From positions 1,022,001 through 1,086,000 of the forward strand of contig CP076355.1 in NCBI GenBank assembly GCA_018798825.1: 64,000 nt of DNA. Direction: 5' to 3'. Below are positions 26,501-35,546 of this stretch, piece after piece. The DNA is from Ochrobactrum sp. BTU1. GTDB taxonomy: Bacteria > Pseudomonadota > Alphaproteobacteria > Rhizobiales > Rhizobiaceae. A model generated the notes under the pieces. That model searched no databases, was not told where the DNA came from, and saw only the letters and a list, made by a program, of their open reading frames with translations. The translations under genes were made by a program, and so were the position numbers. How positions within the stretch are numbered: position 1 is the first letter of the stretch; each line of letters begins with the position of its first letter.

Positions 26501-27248
26501 ATTGAGGATCCAGCACGGGAACGGCTGAAATCAGCGCTTTCGTATAATCGCTCATTGGGTTTGTAATGATCGAATGCACTGAACCGCTTTCCACCAGTTC
26601 CCCATGGCGAAACACGGCGACACGATCCGCAAGATTGGAGGCCAGCGCAATATCATGTGTGATGAAAATCAGTGTCATCGCATCCGCCTGAACCAACGCA
26701 CGCAGCAGTTCCACTATCTCTCGTTGCACGATAGTATCAAGAGCACTTGTCGGCTCATCCGCAATCAGCAGATTGGGGCTTGCTGCAATGGCCAGCGCTA
26801 TGGCGATACGCTGCTTCTGCCCGCCGGAAAACTGATGCGGATAACGCACAAAGCTCAGCTCCGGCTCTGCTATCTGCACGCGGCTCAACAGATTGATCGC
26901 CTTGTCTTTTGCGCCATGACGAGAAATATTTTCGTGAGCGCGGATTGTTTCGACCAGTTGCGCACCAATGCTCATCAAAGGATCAAAGCTTGAGACCGGA
27001 TCCTGAAACACAAAGCCCACATCGCGGCCCGGCTTTGGTTTTCCGTTCGACCACTCGAGTAAGCCCGAAACCTGAGCGCTAGCGGGCAAAAGATCCGCAA
27101 GCGCCAACGCCATTGTGCTCTTTCCCGAACCACTCTCACCGATAATGGCAAGCGTCTCGCCGATATATATATCGAGGTCAAGATTGTTGAGAGCAGCATC
27201 GCTGCCATAGCGCACGCTCAGATTTTGAATATGTGCGAGCAATCTCAT
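26493..27248 (-). CDS. Peptide-type ABC transporter ATPase, OppD-like
   Basis: 251 residues. Walker A GESGSGKSTMALALA, FVFQDPVSSFDPLMSIGAQL, signature SGGQKQRIAIALA, Walker B NLLIADEPTSALDTIVQ. Forms the heterodimeric motor with the next ATPase. Start overlaps the permease stop by four bases (ATGA-type). Confidence 0.93.
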   Translation of the reverse strand: MRLLAHIQNLSVRYGSDAALNNLDLDIYIGETLAIIGESGSGKSTMALALADLLPASAQVSGLLEWSNGKPKPGRDVGFVFQDPVSSFDPLMSIGAQLVETIRAHENISRHGAKDKAINLLSRVQIAEPELSFVRYPHQFSGGQKQRIAIALAIAASPNLLIADEPTSALDTIVQREIVELLRALVQADAMTLIFITHDIALASNLADRVAVFRHGELVESGSVHSIITNPMSDYTKALISAVPVLDPQYG

Positions 27249-28075
27249 TTCTGCACCTCGCGCCGTGATGCAGCCTGCGTGATACCTTCACCTGCGAGGT
27301 AGACACCGACGACAGTGAATGCCAGCGCAAGCCCCGGCAAAATGGACAACCACGGAGCTGAGCGCAATACCGTGCGGCCTTCAGCTATCATTCCGCCCCA
27401 TGTCACACGGTTGGGGTCGCCAAGCCCCAGAAATGAAAGCGCTGCCTCAATCAGAATGGCAGAGGCAACAATCACAGGCGCAAGCGCAAGCACCGGTGGC
27501 AAAGCATTGGGTAGAATTTGTCGAAAAGCAATCTCCAGTGGGTGCATACCAATTACGCGGGCTGACGCCACATAATCCCGCTCACGGATCGACAGCACCT
27601 GTCCCCGCGTAAGGCGTGCAGCCTGCGTCCAGCTTGAAAGCGCAATCGCTGCAACCAATACCAGCAGCGAAGGTCCGGCAATGCTCACCAATGCCAGCGC
27701 CAGCAAAAACCCCGGCACCGTCTGAAACGCTTCCGTGACCCGCATCAGCGCTTCATCGATGAGGCCGCCCAAAAAACCTGAAAGCGTCCCGACGATACTG
27801 CCAATTATGATGGATGCTGCCGCAGCTGCCAACCCAATGACCAGTGATGTGCGGCTTGCATGGAAGAGTTCAGCCAAAACATCACGGCCCAGCCGATCTG
27901 TTCCCAACGGAAAAGATGTATTTTCGAAGGGCGCAAGCATCGGCGTTGCAACAATACGCATGGGATCACCTGGAAAAACCAGCGGTGCAGAAAATGCTGC
28001 TAGGATTAGCACGAGTAGAAAAACCGCGCCTGCAATGCCCTCGCCGGATCCGAAGTAAATTCTCATCCCACTCAT
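27245..28075 (-). CDS. Peptide-type ABC transporter permease, OppC/DppC-like
   Basis: 276 residues, about six membrane segments. N-terminal hydrophobic anchor, then TDRLGRDVLAELFHASRTSL, the typical DppC lead-in, and the ATPase-contact loop with SARVIGMHPLEIAFRQILPNA. Pairs with the permease encoded upstream. Four-base overlap at both ends. Confidence 0.92.
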   Translation of the reverse strand: MSGMRIYFGSGEGIAGAVFLLVLILAAFSAPLVFPGDPMRIVATPMLAPFENTSFPLGTDRLGRDVLAELFHASRTSLVIGLAAAAASIIIGSIVGTLSGFLGGLIDEALMRVTEAFQTVPGFLLALALVSIAGPSLLVLVAAIALSSWTQAARLTRGQVLSIRERDYVASARVIGMHPLEIAFRQILPNALPPVLALAPVIVASAILIEAALSFLGLGDPNRVTWGGMIAEGRTVLRSAPWLSILPGLALAFTVVGVYLAGEGITQAASRREVQK

Positions 28076-29073
28076 GGCCGCGCCTTTCGCGAAGATATGC
28101 GTGGATCAAGCCAGAGATAGAGAAGATCGGTGACAAAATTGACGATGATCACCACTATGGCACTCGTCAGAATAACGCCCAGCAACAAAGGCGTGTCTCG
28201 GCTTGCAACCGCCTCTTGCGCAAGCCTTCCAAGGCCGGGAACTGCGAACACGCTTTCAATCACCACGCTGCCGCCCAGCATAGAGGCAGATTGCAGCCCA
28301 AGCATTGTAACAAGCGGTGAGAGCGCATTGCGCGCCACATGGCTCAACACGATTCGAGGACGTGAGATGCCTCGCGCTTTCAGTGCGCGGACGAAATCCA
28401 TGCGCCAGATGTCAGCCATGGAAGCACGCATGATACGTAGATAAAGTGCCAGATAAATCAGCGCTAGCGAAAACACCGGCAACAACAGATGACGCGCTAC
28501 ATCATACCCACGCGCAAAACCGTACTTACCCGAAGCAATGGTCTCAATGCCGCTTGAAGGCAGCCAACGCAGCCGGATTGAAAACAGGATGACCAGCACA
28601 AGTCCCAACCAGAAACCGGGAATAGCATAAAGTACAAGTGAAACAATCGAAAGGAAACGGTCGCGAAAGCTTCCGGGTCTTGCGCCTGCGACAATCCCCA
28701 GAGCCGTCCCGACTGCGAACGACAATGCCGTCGCAGCACCCATTAGCAAAAGTGTATTGGGGAGGCGCTCAAGAATGACATCGAGAATGAGGCGATCGAA
28801 ACTGACCGACCAGCCAAGATTGCCCTGCAAAAGTGCGGCAAGATAGGCCGTGAGTCTGTGCCAAACGGAGTGATCGAGTCCCCAGCGCGCGCGCATTTCT
28901 GCAATTGCATTCGCGTCACCGCCGAAGCTTACCGCATAGGCATCCACCGCATCGCCCGGTGCTGTTTCCAACATCAGAAAACAGCCAATAATAACGATCA
29001 GCAGCACGATCATGCTGCTGATCAGTCGATTTCTGAAAAGGGTTAGAATCTGCGCCACGCCGTGAGCGTACAT
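28072..29073 (-). CDS. Peptide-type ABC transporter permease, OppB/DppB-like
   Basis: 333 residues, six membrane segments. The N-terminus has the DppB look (RLISSMIVLLIVIIGCFLML, then DHSVWHRLTAYLAALLQGNLGWS); the ATPase-contact loop is VRALKARGISRPRIVLSHVARNA. Sits 16 bases after the binding-protein gene. Confidence 0.92.
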   Translation of the reverse strand: MYAHGVAQILTLFRNRLISSMIVLLIVIIGCFLMLETAPGDAVDAYAVSFGGDANAIAEMRARWGLDHSVWHRLTAYLAALLQGNLGWSVSFDRLILDVILERLPNTLLLMGAATALSFAVGTALGIVAGARPGSFRDRFLSIVSLVLYAIPGFWLGLVLVILFSIRLRWLPSSGIETIASGKYGFARGYDVARHLLLPVFSLALIYLALYLRIMRASMADIWRMDFVRALKARGISRPRIVLSHVARNALSPLVTMLGLQSASMLGGSVVIESVFAVPGLGRLAQEAVASRDTPLLLGVILTSAIVVIIVNFVTDLLYLWLDPRISSRKARP

Positions 29074-29089
29074 TCAAAGCAGAGTTTCG

Positions 29090-30703
29090 TCACTGCGCAA
29101 TAAAGACATCTGCCCAGTTTGAAACTGCCCAGCGCGGATTGTTGGAGACGTTTTTAACGCGCTCATTGGCGACCGTGATAAAGCCCCATTCTGCCACATT
29201 GATAAGCGGCAGATCAGCTTGGACGACTTGCTGGAACTCATGATAAAGAGCGGTGCGCTTTTGCTCGTCAATTTCATGTGCAGCCTTGGTGATTAACGCA
29301 TCCAATTCCGCATTTGCATACCCACCCTGATTAGAGAACGGCACGCCTGCTGCAATCCCGCTTTCAACCAGAATGGTCGTCGAAATAGCAGGATCGCCAC
29401 GGTACACGGTCGGTGCAATGGCCAGATCGAAATCGTGGTCCGTATAGACAGCCTTTTGATGTGCTGCTGAATCATTGTTGACGATCCGCGCATCAATGCC
29501 AATTTCAGCCAGCGCCTGCCGCAGATAGTCACCAAACTGCTTGGTTTCGTTGAAATATGGGGCTGGTAGCAGCTTCAGCGCAAAACGCGTGCCGTCCTTG
29601 CCGCGCTTATAACCCGCATCATCCAGCAGCGCATTGGCTTTCGCCACGTCGAAAGAATAAGCGGCAACATCGCTCGTATAAAACTGGCTGTCATATTGCG
29701 GAACCGGCCCGGTTGAAGGTTTGGCATAGCCCAGGAAAATCGTCTTCACGACGAAATCGCGATCAATCGCATGAGCGATTGCCTGACGAACTCTAGGGTC
29801 AGACAGTTCCTTACGACGATGATTGATTTCGACGACCAGTTGATAGGTAAGCGCCTCATACCCCTTGGAAATGACATTCATACCAGGCACCTTCGAAATG
29901 CGGTCGAGATCAGCTAAAGGCACGGCAGAAAACGCAGCAAGGTCAATTTCCTCAGCTTCCAACGCTCCGGCGGCCGCAGCACGATCAGGCAGCACACGAT
30001 AGATGATTTCATCGAGATAAGGTTCTGCCTCACCCCAATAATCTCCATTTCTCTCGAGCCGATAATATTCGCCATTCTTGTGTTCGGCATATTTGAATGG
30101 ACCAGTGCCGATCAGCTTTTCATTGGCGGGATTGGCAGCAATATCAGTGCCGTCAAACACGTGCTTGGGCAGTACTGAAGTCAGAGCTGGCAAAGCATTG
30201 CGGATGAGCTGAAACGGTGTTGGTTCGCTAAAATGGAACACTGCCGTATAATTATCCGGCGTTTCGACCTTCTCAAGCGCCTTGAACACCACGCGGCCAA
30301 GATTTTGCAGCGGCTTCCAGACCTGCAGCGCCGAAAACGCCACATCGGCCGAGGTGAACGGCTGACCATCATGCCATTTAACGCCCTCTCGCAGATGGAA
30401 GGTCGCAGTCAAACCGTCATCAGCGCCTTTCCAGCTGGTTGCAAGCCGTGGTTCCAGACCGTTTTCACCGTCGAAGGAAGCTTCTGCCAAAGGCTCAATC
30501 ACCTTGCTCGCAACAAAGAAAACGCCGTTGGATGCAACAATTGCAGGGTTGAGGTTACGTGGCTCAGAATCTGCCGCTACAACCAGTCGCCCGCCTTTTT
30601 GCACCCCACCTTCAGCCCACCCCCAACGGGGTAGCATCGGTAAAGCTGCAAGCGTTGTTGAACCAACCAGAAATGCCCTGCGTGAAGAAATAAACCGAGC
30701 CAT
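29090..30703 (-). CDS. Peptide-type ABC transporter substrate-binding protein, Tat signal
   Basis: 537 residues, SBP family 5. N-terminal twin-arginine signal ISSRRAFLVGSTTLAALPML with cleavage near GWAEG, so it is exported folded. Typical family stretches: ESEPRNLNPAI-like ADSEPRNLNPAIVASN, FHLREGVKWHDGQPFTSADV, YKRGKDG. It hands peptides, nickel-type complexes or opines to the permeases; substrate not predictable. First gene of the operon; an 18-bp perfect palindrome lies 127 bases upstream. Confidence 0.92.
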   Translation of the reverse strand: MARFISSRRAFLVGSTTLAALPMLPRWGWAEGGVQKGGRLVVAADSEPRNLNPAIVASNGVFFVASKVIEPLAEASFDGENGLEPRLATSWKGADDGLTATFHLREGVKWHDGQPFTSADVAFSALQVWKPLQNLGRVVFKALEKVETPDNYTAVFHFSEPTPFQLIRNALPALTSVLPKHVFDGTDIAANPANEKLIGTGPFKYAEHKNGEYYRLERNGDYWGEAEPYLDEIIYRVLPDRAAAAGALEAEEIDLAAFSAVPLADLDRISKVPGMNVISKGYEALTYQLVVEINHRRKELSDPRVRQAIAHAIDRDFVVKTIFLGYAKPSTGPVPQYDSQFYTSDVAAYSFDVAKANALLDDAGYKRGKDGTRFALKLLPAPYFNETKQFGDYLRQALAEIGIDARIVNNDSAAHQKAVYTDHDFDLAIAPTVYRGDPAISTTILVESGIAAGVPFSNQGGYANAELDALITKAAHEIDEQKRTALYHEFQQVVQADLPLINVAEWGFITVANERVKNVSNNPRWAVSNWADVFIAQ

Positions 30704-30829
30704 ATCCCGCCTCTGAAATCCAATTCCCTGTGCATTTGTCTACACCGGGCCTGGACGAATTGCAGGGTAAATCCTGTCACAGTGGCAATAAATATCGAAA
30801 ACTGTTTCTTTTTCTTGAATGAACTTCAA

Positions 30830-30847
30830 TTTCAAGCGCGCTTGAAA
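30830..30847. promoter_or_regulatory. Perfect 18-bp palindrome upstream of the ABC operon
   Basis: TTTCAAGCGCGCTTGAAA is self-complementary over all 18 bases. It lies 127 bases upstream of the start of the binding-protein gene, in a 300-bp non-coding stretch. Possible operator; regulator unknown and none is adjacent. Confidence 0.5.
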
Positions 30848-31007
30848 GCCGAACTAAACATCACTCAAATGCAGCGCAGACGGTCTAATGGAGGGGAACT
30901 GATTTTCCCTTTTGGAGTTTTTTAAGGAAAATTTCTCCTTGCCAAACACCCTCACTTGCATAGATCATGGTTAATTATGTGTTGTCGCATTTCGTGAGGA
31001 GAACTTG

Positions 31008-31121
31008 ATGCGGCACATAGTTGAAGAGTTGAGATCAGCTCTTTTGAACCGCATTTGCGGAGTCCTGTTTATGAGTATCAGAGCGATTTTTGTGCACAGA
31101 AGACGATTTAAAGCGCTCTGA
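31008..31121 (+). CDS. Possible 37-residue small protein
   Basis: ATG 31008 follows AGGAGAA by seven bases. The peptide has a short acidic/basic N-terminus, a hydrophobic middle (ICGVLFMSIRAIFVH) and a basic end (RRRFKAL). No family known to me. Ends 51 bases before the next gene, so it could be a leader peptide for it. Good ribosome site, but short frames like this arise by chance. Confidence 0.35.
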   Translation: MRHIVEELRSALLNRICGVLFMSIRAIFVHRRRFKAL

Positions 31122-31172
31122 AGAGCCGTAAGTGCCTGTAGCTGAACCACCATTGGAAGAGAGGAAACAGAA

Positions 31173-31517
31173 ATGTCTAGTTTGCTGCCCCCACTTCATG
31201 ACGGTCATGCACCGATCTATTTGCATCACGCATTTCAGGACGCAGTGGATGCTTATGAAGACTGGAACCTTGAAACGGCCGAACCAGTCGTAGCAATCAA
31301 TGGTAAGGTCACGCGTATCAGCGTCGTTTTCCGTCGCCTGTGGCGCTGCACCGATACGGTCCCTCGTCATACGCTGGAAGCCTTGAGGGATATTGTTCCG
31401 TCAAACCTCATCCGTTCGGAACGCTGGAAAGACAATGCCACATTTGCTGAAGCTGCCCATTTGATGCGCACAGCGCTTGAGTGGCGCAAGGCACGACGCG
31501 TGCCAGTCGTCTGCTAA
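31173..31517 (+). CDS. Hypothetical protein (114 aa)
   Basis: GAGGAAAC precedes ATG. No signal peptide or membrane segment. Trp- and Arg-containing, with a helical C-terminal half (FAEAAHLMRTALEWRKARRV). Vaguely like small alphaproteobacterial DUF982 proteins in size, but I do not see their motifs. Followed by a clear terminator, which supports a real transcription unit. Confidence 0.6.
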   Translation: MSSLLPPLHDGHAPIYLHHAFQDAVDAYEDWNLETAEPVVAINGKVTRISVVFRRLWRCTDTVPRHTLEALRDIVPSNLIRSERWKDNATFAEAAHLMRTALEWRKARRVPVVC

Positions 31518-31536
31518 GTCGAACCATCTCATGCAG

Positions 31537-31562
31537 CGGGCGGGATTTACCCCGCCCGTTTT
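31537..31562 (+). terminator. Rho-independent terminator
   Basis: Arms CGGGCGGG (31537-31544) and CCCGCCCG (31551-31558), loop of six, then TTTT. Confidence 0.85.
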
Positions 31563-31583
31563 CCATTTGAAGTTATTACTTAT

Positions 31584-31994
31584 TCAAAGCTTGCGGAAAC
31601 GCACTCGCGCACTGCGTTCAATAGCTGCGACGGTGAGCTCATCCAGTGCCCAGCGGTCACGCAGCATCTGAAGAAACTCAAGCTCTTCCTGCTCGACATG
31701 CAGGTCAGCCGCCGCCACTTCAACCGCAAGGGCATAAGCTGTATCGTAAAGCTTTTCCGGCATTGCATCATGCGCAAGATCGAGAATGCGCTCCAGTCCA
31801 TCATCGAATGCAAGAAGCCCGTAGCAATCGCTGGCGAGCTTTGGCAGACGTGCTGCATCAAAACCCTGGAATACCGGTAGGCGAGAAACCACATTACTGA
31901 TGGATTCGAGCTCAGCATCGGTCATTGTGGTGTCAGCGGCAGATGTCGTCACCATGATGTAAACGAGCGCGTCCTGCGGCGAAATATTTTTCAT
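31584..31994 (-). CDS. TerB-like (tellurite-resistance TerB family) protein
   Basis: 136 residues from ATG 31994, which has CAGGAG eight bases upstream; the frame is open further upstream but without conserved sequence. All-helical TerB fold: DALVYIMVTTSAADTTMTDAE near the N-terminus (acidic metal-site look) and AADLHVEQEELEFLQMLRDRW near the end. TerB-domain proteins bind metals; many have no link to tellurite. Single gene divergent from lysS. Confidence 0.85.
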   Translation of the reverse strand: MKNISPQDALVYIMVTTSAADTTMTDAELESISNVVSRLPVFQGFDAARLPKLASDCYGLLAFDDGLERILDLAHDAMPEKLYDTAYALAVEVAAADLHVEQEELEFLQMLRDRWALDELTVAAIERSARVRFRKL

Positions 31995-32204
31995 CGAATG
32001 CTCCTGCATCGTCTCATCGGAATCATAGTTTCGGCTAGTTTCCAAGAAAATTAGGGAGCCTGTCAGACTTGCGCAAGGAAATTCGGTCGGAATTGTAGCG
32101 GCAAAGATTGACGTGTGGGTTCCACCGCGCCATAGAGCAATGACACGCTTGAGTGTAAAAGATTTCAACACATAAAGCCCTTCACAGGACATCAGGATAA
32201 AATC

Positions 32205-33860
32205 ATGACTTCGCACCGTCTTCCCGAGATTACGCTGACCCCGGAACTGACCGCGGCGGCTGCGGAAGCGAAATCGTGGCCCTTTGAAGAGGCAAAGAAA
32301 ATCCTCAAGCGCTATGAGAAGACCGGTTTCCCTGAAACCGTGATATTTGAAACTGGCTACGGCCCATCGGGCCTGCCACATATTGGTACATTCGGCGAAG
32401 TCGCGCGCACTTCGATGGTGCGCCATGCGTTTCGCGTTCTGACTGGTGATACGGTCAAGACGCGTCTTATCTGCTTCTCGGACGATCTTGATGGTATGCG
32501 CAAGATTCCGGACAATGTACCAGACAAGGCAGCATTGGAACCATATCTGCAGTTACCGCTGTCTGCTGTGCCAAACCCGTTTGGCGGCGAATACAAGAGC
32601 TTTGCCGAACATAATAACGCAATGCTCTGCCGCTTTCTTGATACTTTCGGCTTCGATTACGAATTTGCAAGTGCGACCGAGTACTACAAGTCCGGCAAGT
32701 TTGATGCAGTGCTGCTGAAAGCGGTCGAGCGCTATGACGACATCATGAAGGTGATGCTACCAACCCTTGGAGAAGAGCGCCAAGCAACCTACAGCCCGTT
32801 CCTGCCTATCTCGCCAAAGTCTGGTCGCGTGCTTTACGTGCCCATGAAAAGCGTGGATGCCAAGGCTGGCACCATCACTTTTGACGATGAAGATGGCGTT
32901 GAAACCACGCTCTCCGTTACCGGTGGCAATGTGAAGCTGCAGTGGAAGCCCGATTTCGGTATGCGCTGGGCAGCGCTGGGCGTCGATTTCGAAATGTTCG
33001 GCAAGGATCACCAGACCAATGCGGGTATTTATGACCGCATTTGCGAAATTCTAGGTGGTCGTGCGCCAGAGCATTTCGTCTACGAACTCTTCCTCGACCA
33101 GATCGGCCAAAAGATTTCGAAGTCGAAGGGCAATGGTATTGCGATCGACGAGTGGCTGGCCTATGCGCCAACTGAGAGCCTTGCGCTTTACAACTTCCAG
33201 AAGCCAAAGACTGCGAAGAAGCTTTATTTCGACGTGATTCCTAAGGCCGTGGACGAATACTTCACTTATCTCTCGGCTTATAACCGCCAGGAATGGAAAG
33301 ACCGTCTGAACAATCCAGTCTGGCATATCCATTACGGCAACCCGCCAAAGGTTGAGCTGCCGGTTACGTTTGCGCTGATGCTTAATCTGGTAAGCGCCTC
33401 CAATGCAGAAAACCCAAGCGTTCTCTGGGGCTTCATCTCGCGCCATGTGCCGGGTGTTACGCCGGAAAACAATCCGGAACTCGACGCGCTCGTCGGCTAT
33501 GCGATCCGCTACTTCAACGATTTCGTCAAGCCGACCAAGCAGTTCCGTACCCCTGACGATGTGGAACGCGCAGCACTCGAAGGCCTTGACGCCAAGCTTG
33601 CAACGCTTCCTTCAGGTAGCGATGGCACCGACATCCAGAACGCCATTCTGGACGTTGCCCGTGCGATCGAGCGTTATCAAGATCATACCAAAAAGAGCCC
33701 TGAAGGCGGCCCCGGCGTGTCGGTTTCCTTCTTCCAGATGCTCTATGAAGTGCTGATCGGTCAGGAACGCGGCCCGCGCTTTGGCTCGTTCGTTGCCCTT
33801 TACGGCGTCGATGAAACCCGCGCACTCATCCAGAAGGCTCTTGCTGGCACATTGTCATAA
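32205..33860 (+). CDS. lysS: Lysyl-tRNA synthetase, class I
   Basis: 551 residues. Class I LysRS, the archaeal-type enzyme used by alphaproteobacteria of this group instead of class II. HIGH motif in [16 protein letters not shown] and KMSKS motif as [20 protein letters not shown] precedes ATG. Charges tRNA-Lys in the cytoplasm. A terminator follows directly. Confidence 0.97.
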   Translation: MTSHRLPEITLTPELTAAAAEAKSWPFEEAKKILKRYEKTGFPETVIFETGYGPSGLPHIGTFGEVARTSMVRHAFRVLTGDTVKTRLICFSDDLDGMRKIPDNVPDKAALEPYLQLPLSAVPNPFGGEYKSFAEHNNAMLCRFLDTFGFDYEFASATEYYKSGKFDAVLLKAVERYDDIMKVMLPTLGEERQATYSPFLPISPKSGRVLYVPMKSVDAKAGTITFDDEDGVETTLSVTGGNVKLQWKPDFGMRWAALGVDFEMFGKDHQTNAGIYDRICEILGGRAPEHFVYELFLDQIGQKISKSKGNGIAIDEWLAYAPTESLALYNFQKPKTAKKLYFDVIPKAVDEYFTYLSAYNRQEWKDRLNNPVWHIHYGNPPKVELPVTFALMLNLVSASNAENPSVLWGFISRHVPGVTPENNPELDALVGYAIRYFNDFVKPTKQFRTPDDVERAALEGLDAKLATLPSGSDGTDIQNAILDVARAIERYQDHTKKSPEGGPGVSVSFFQMLYEVLIGQERGPRFGSFVALYGVDETRALIQKALAGTLS

Positions 33861-33880
33861 GCTCTTGATATTTTTATGTG

Positions 33881-33917
33881 AAGCCTCGCCCGGAATTGCA
33901 CCGAGTGAGGCTTTTTT
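33881..33917 (+). terminator. Rho-independent terminator of lysS
   Basis: Arms AAGCCTCGCCCGG and CCGAGTGAGGCTT pair over 13 positions with one mismatch and one wobble, loop AATTGCA, followed by TTTTT. Confidence 0.9.
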
Positions 33918-33943
33918 ATGCTCGGTTTAGAGGGGGAGCAGAA

Positions 33944-34907
33944 ATGATCTATCCTCAATGTGAACCATTCTTGAAAGGCTTGCTGCCGGTATCAAACGGC
34001 AAGAAAATCTATTGGGAGGCATCGGGCAATCCTCAAGGTAAGCCAGCGCTTTATCTTCATGGCGGACCGAGGAGCGGTTTGCGCACGGGCAGCTATCGGC
34101 AACGCTTTGATCCAGCAAAATACCTTATCATCGGCATCGACCAACGCGGTTGCGGGCGCAGTCGTCCGCTGTGATTAATAATCTCGACCACCTTCATCTC
34201 TATAAGACCCAGACGCTGATTGGAGATATCGAAGCTATCCGAAGTCATCTTCGCATCAATGCGTGGCTAGTCGCCGGCTCATCATGGTTGCGACACTTGC
34301 GCTCGCCTACGCGCAAGCGCATCCCGACCGCGTCACTGAACTGGCACTGGTTGCCGTCACAACCACGAGCCGTAAGGAAGTGAACTGGATCACGGAAGGC
34401 GTTGGGAGTCATTTTCGGGAAGAATGGGAAAAGTTCGAGAAAGCCTCTAAAAGGTGCGAAGGTCAGCGGGTAGTTGAAGCCTATGCGAGGCGGCTTGCCA
34501 ATGGCAGTTTAGAAGAGCGTTTGCAGGCCGCGGGGGATTGGAACGCCTGGGAATCGACGCATATCGCGCTTGATCCTAATTGGACGCCAATCGAAAGCCG
34601 TTTCGATGATCTGCAAGGCCTTGCCTTCGCAACGCTGGTTACGCATTACTGGGCCAATGATGGCTTCCTTCGCAACGGGTCTGAAATTCTGGCGAATATG
34701 GCCCGGATTGAGAATATTCCGGCGATCCTGATTTGCGGACGCAGAGATTTCAGCGGACCGGCAATCACTGCTTGGAAGCTTCATAAATCATGGTCGGCAA
34801 GCCGGTTGCGCATAATGGAAACAGAAGGCCATGGCGGTCCGCTTTCAACAAATGAAATGCGGATGGCGCTCGACGCGTTTGCGTTTGGTCAAAATCAACT
34901 CCGTTGA
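33944..34907 (+). pseudogene. Proline iminopeptidase pseudogene (two frameshifts)
   Basis: The intact protein would cut N-terminal proline from peptides (alpha/beta hydrolase, S33). ATG 33944 has GGGGGAGCAG upstream. Frame 1 runs IYPQCEPFLKGLLPV to DQRGCGRSRPL and meets TGA at 34172. A one-base loss near 34170 moves the match to INNLDHLHL...IGDIEAIRSHLRINAWLVAG. A second one-base loss near 34288, inside the nucleophile-elbow motif (GSSW-x-ATLALAYAQAHP), moves it again to the stop at 34907. Restoring both bases gives 322 codons, the family's usual length. The oxyanion motif is HGGPRSG instead of HGGPGSG, a further sign of decay. The Asp (GRRDF) and His (EGHGG) remain. Confidence 0.85.
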
Positions 34908-34932
34908 CTCAAACCTCGTTAGTAGGTAGTAC
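34904..34932 (+). promoter_or_regulatory. Candidate promoter of the TetR-EamA unit
   Basis: -35 TTGACT (34904-34909), 17-base spacer, -10 TAGTAC (34927-34932). The -10 lies inside the operator palindrome, which fits autorepression. Confidence 0.5.
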
Positions 34933-34950
34933 GACCTACCTACTAACGAG
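34915..34950. promoter_or_regulatory. TetR operator, perfect 15-bp arms
   Basis: Arms CTCGTTAGTAGGTAG (34915-34929) and CTACCTACTAACGAG (34936-34950) are exactly complementary; spacer TACGAC. Ends eight bases before the TetR start codon. Confidence 0.85.
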
Positions 34951-34958
34951 ACAAAACC

Positions 34959-35546
34959 ATGAGCATTGAAAAAACTCCGCCGGAAAATGCGCGCGCTAAG
35001 CTGCTCAAAGCCGCTGCTGTTCTTTTTTATAATAATGGTGTCGGTGGCACCGGCATCGATGCAATTGTTGAAAGAGCGGGGGTGGCAAAGAAGAGCCTTT
35101 ACAACAACTTCGCCTCGAAAGCTGATCTGGTAAACCAGTATCTCGAAGCACGCCATGCCGAGTGGTTAAGCCTTTATCACGCACGGCTGGAACATGCGGC
35201 AACGGCTAAAGATAGAGTTCTTGCCGTTTTTGACGCCTATCAGGACCATGCCGAGCATGAATATGAACGCGGCTTTCGTGGCTGCGGCTTGCTCAATGCT
35301 GCAGCAGAGCTACCCGCTGACGATATTGGGCGGCAAGCAGTCAAACACCACAAAAGGGAAGTTGAGGCGATACTTGCCTCGCATTTTAGGGAGCTGCTGC
35401 CCGCCTCCCCCATTCGTTCCACTACTCTCGCAAGACATACGTCTTTTCTGCTTGAGGGATCAATCTCAAGGGCAGGTCTCGAAGGTAATAGCGGCTGCGT
35501 TCACGACGCCCGTGAAATCGTCTCTGATATGCTGGAGGCATTGTGA
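34959..35546 (+). CDS. TetR/AcrR-family regulator
   Basis: 195 residues. N-terminal helix-turn-helix: ARAKLLKAAAVLFYNNGVGGTGIDAIVERAGVAKKSLYNNFASKADLV, of the subgroup with Gly-Val-Gly-Gly-Thr-Gly in helix 2. The C-terminal ligand domain has one Cys in RGFRGCGLLNAAAE, as in related regulators of drug exporters. Overlaps the EamA gene (TGA/GTG), so the pair is one operon under its own operator. Confidence 0.93.
   Translation: MSIEKTPPENARAKLLKAAAVLFYNNGVGGTGIDAIVERAGVAKKSLYNNFASKADLVNQYLEARHAEWLSLYHARLEHAATAKDRVLAVFDAYQDHAEHEYERGFRGCGLLNAAAELPADDIGRQAVKHHKREVEAILASHFRELLPASPIRSTTLARHTSFLLEGSISRAGLEGNSGCVHDAREIVSDMLEAL

Noticed and set aside
33878..33943. Upstream start for the iminopeptidase pseudogene
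   Set aside because: Lies inside the lysS terminator; ATG 33944 has a proper ribosome site and matches the family N-terminus.
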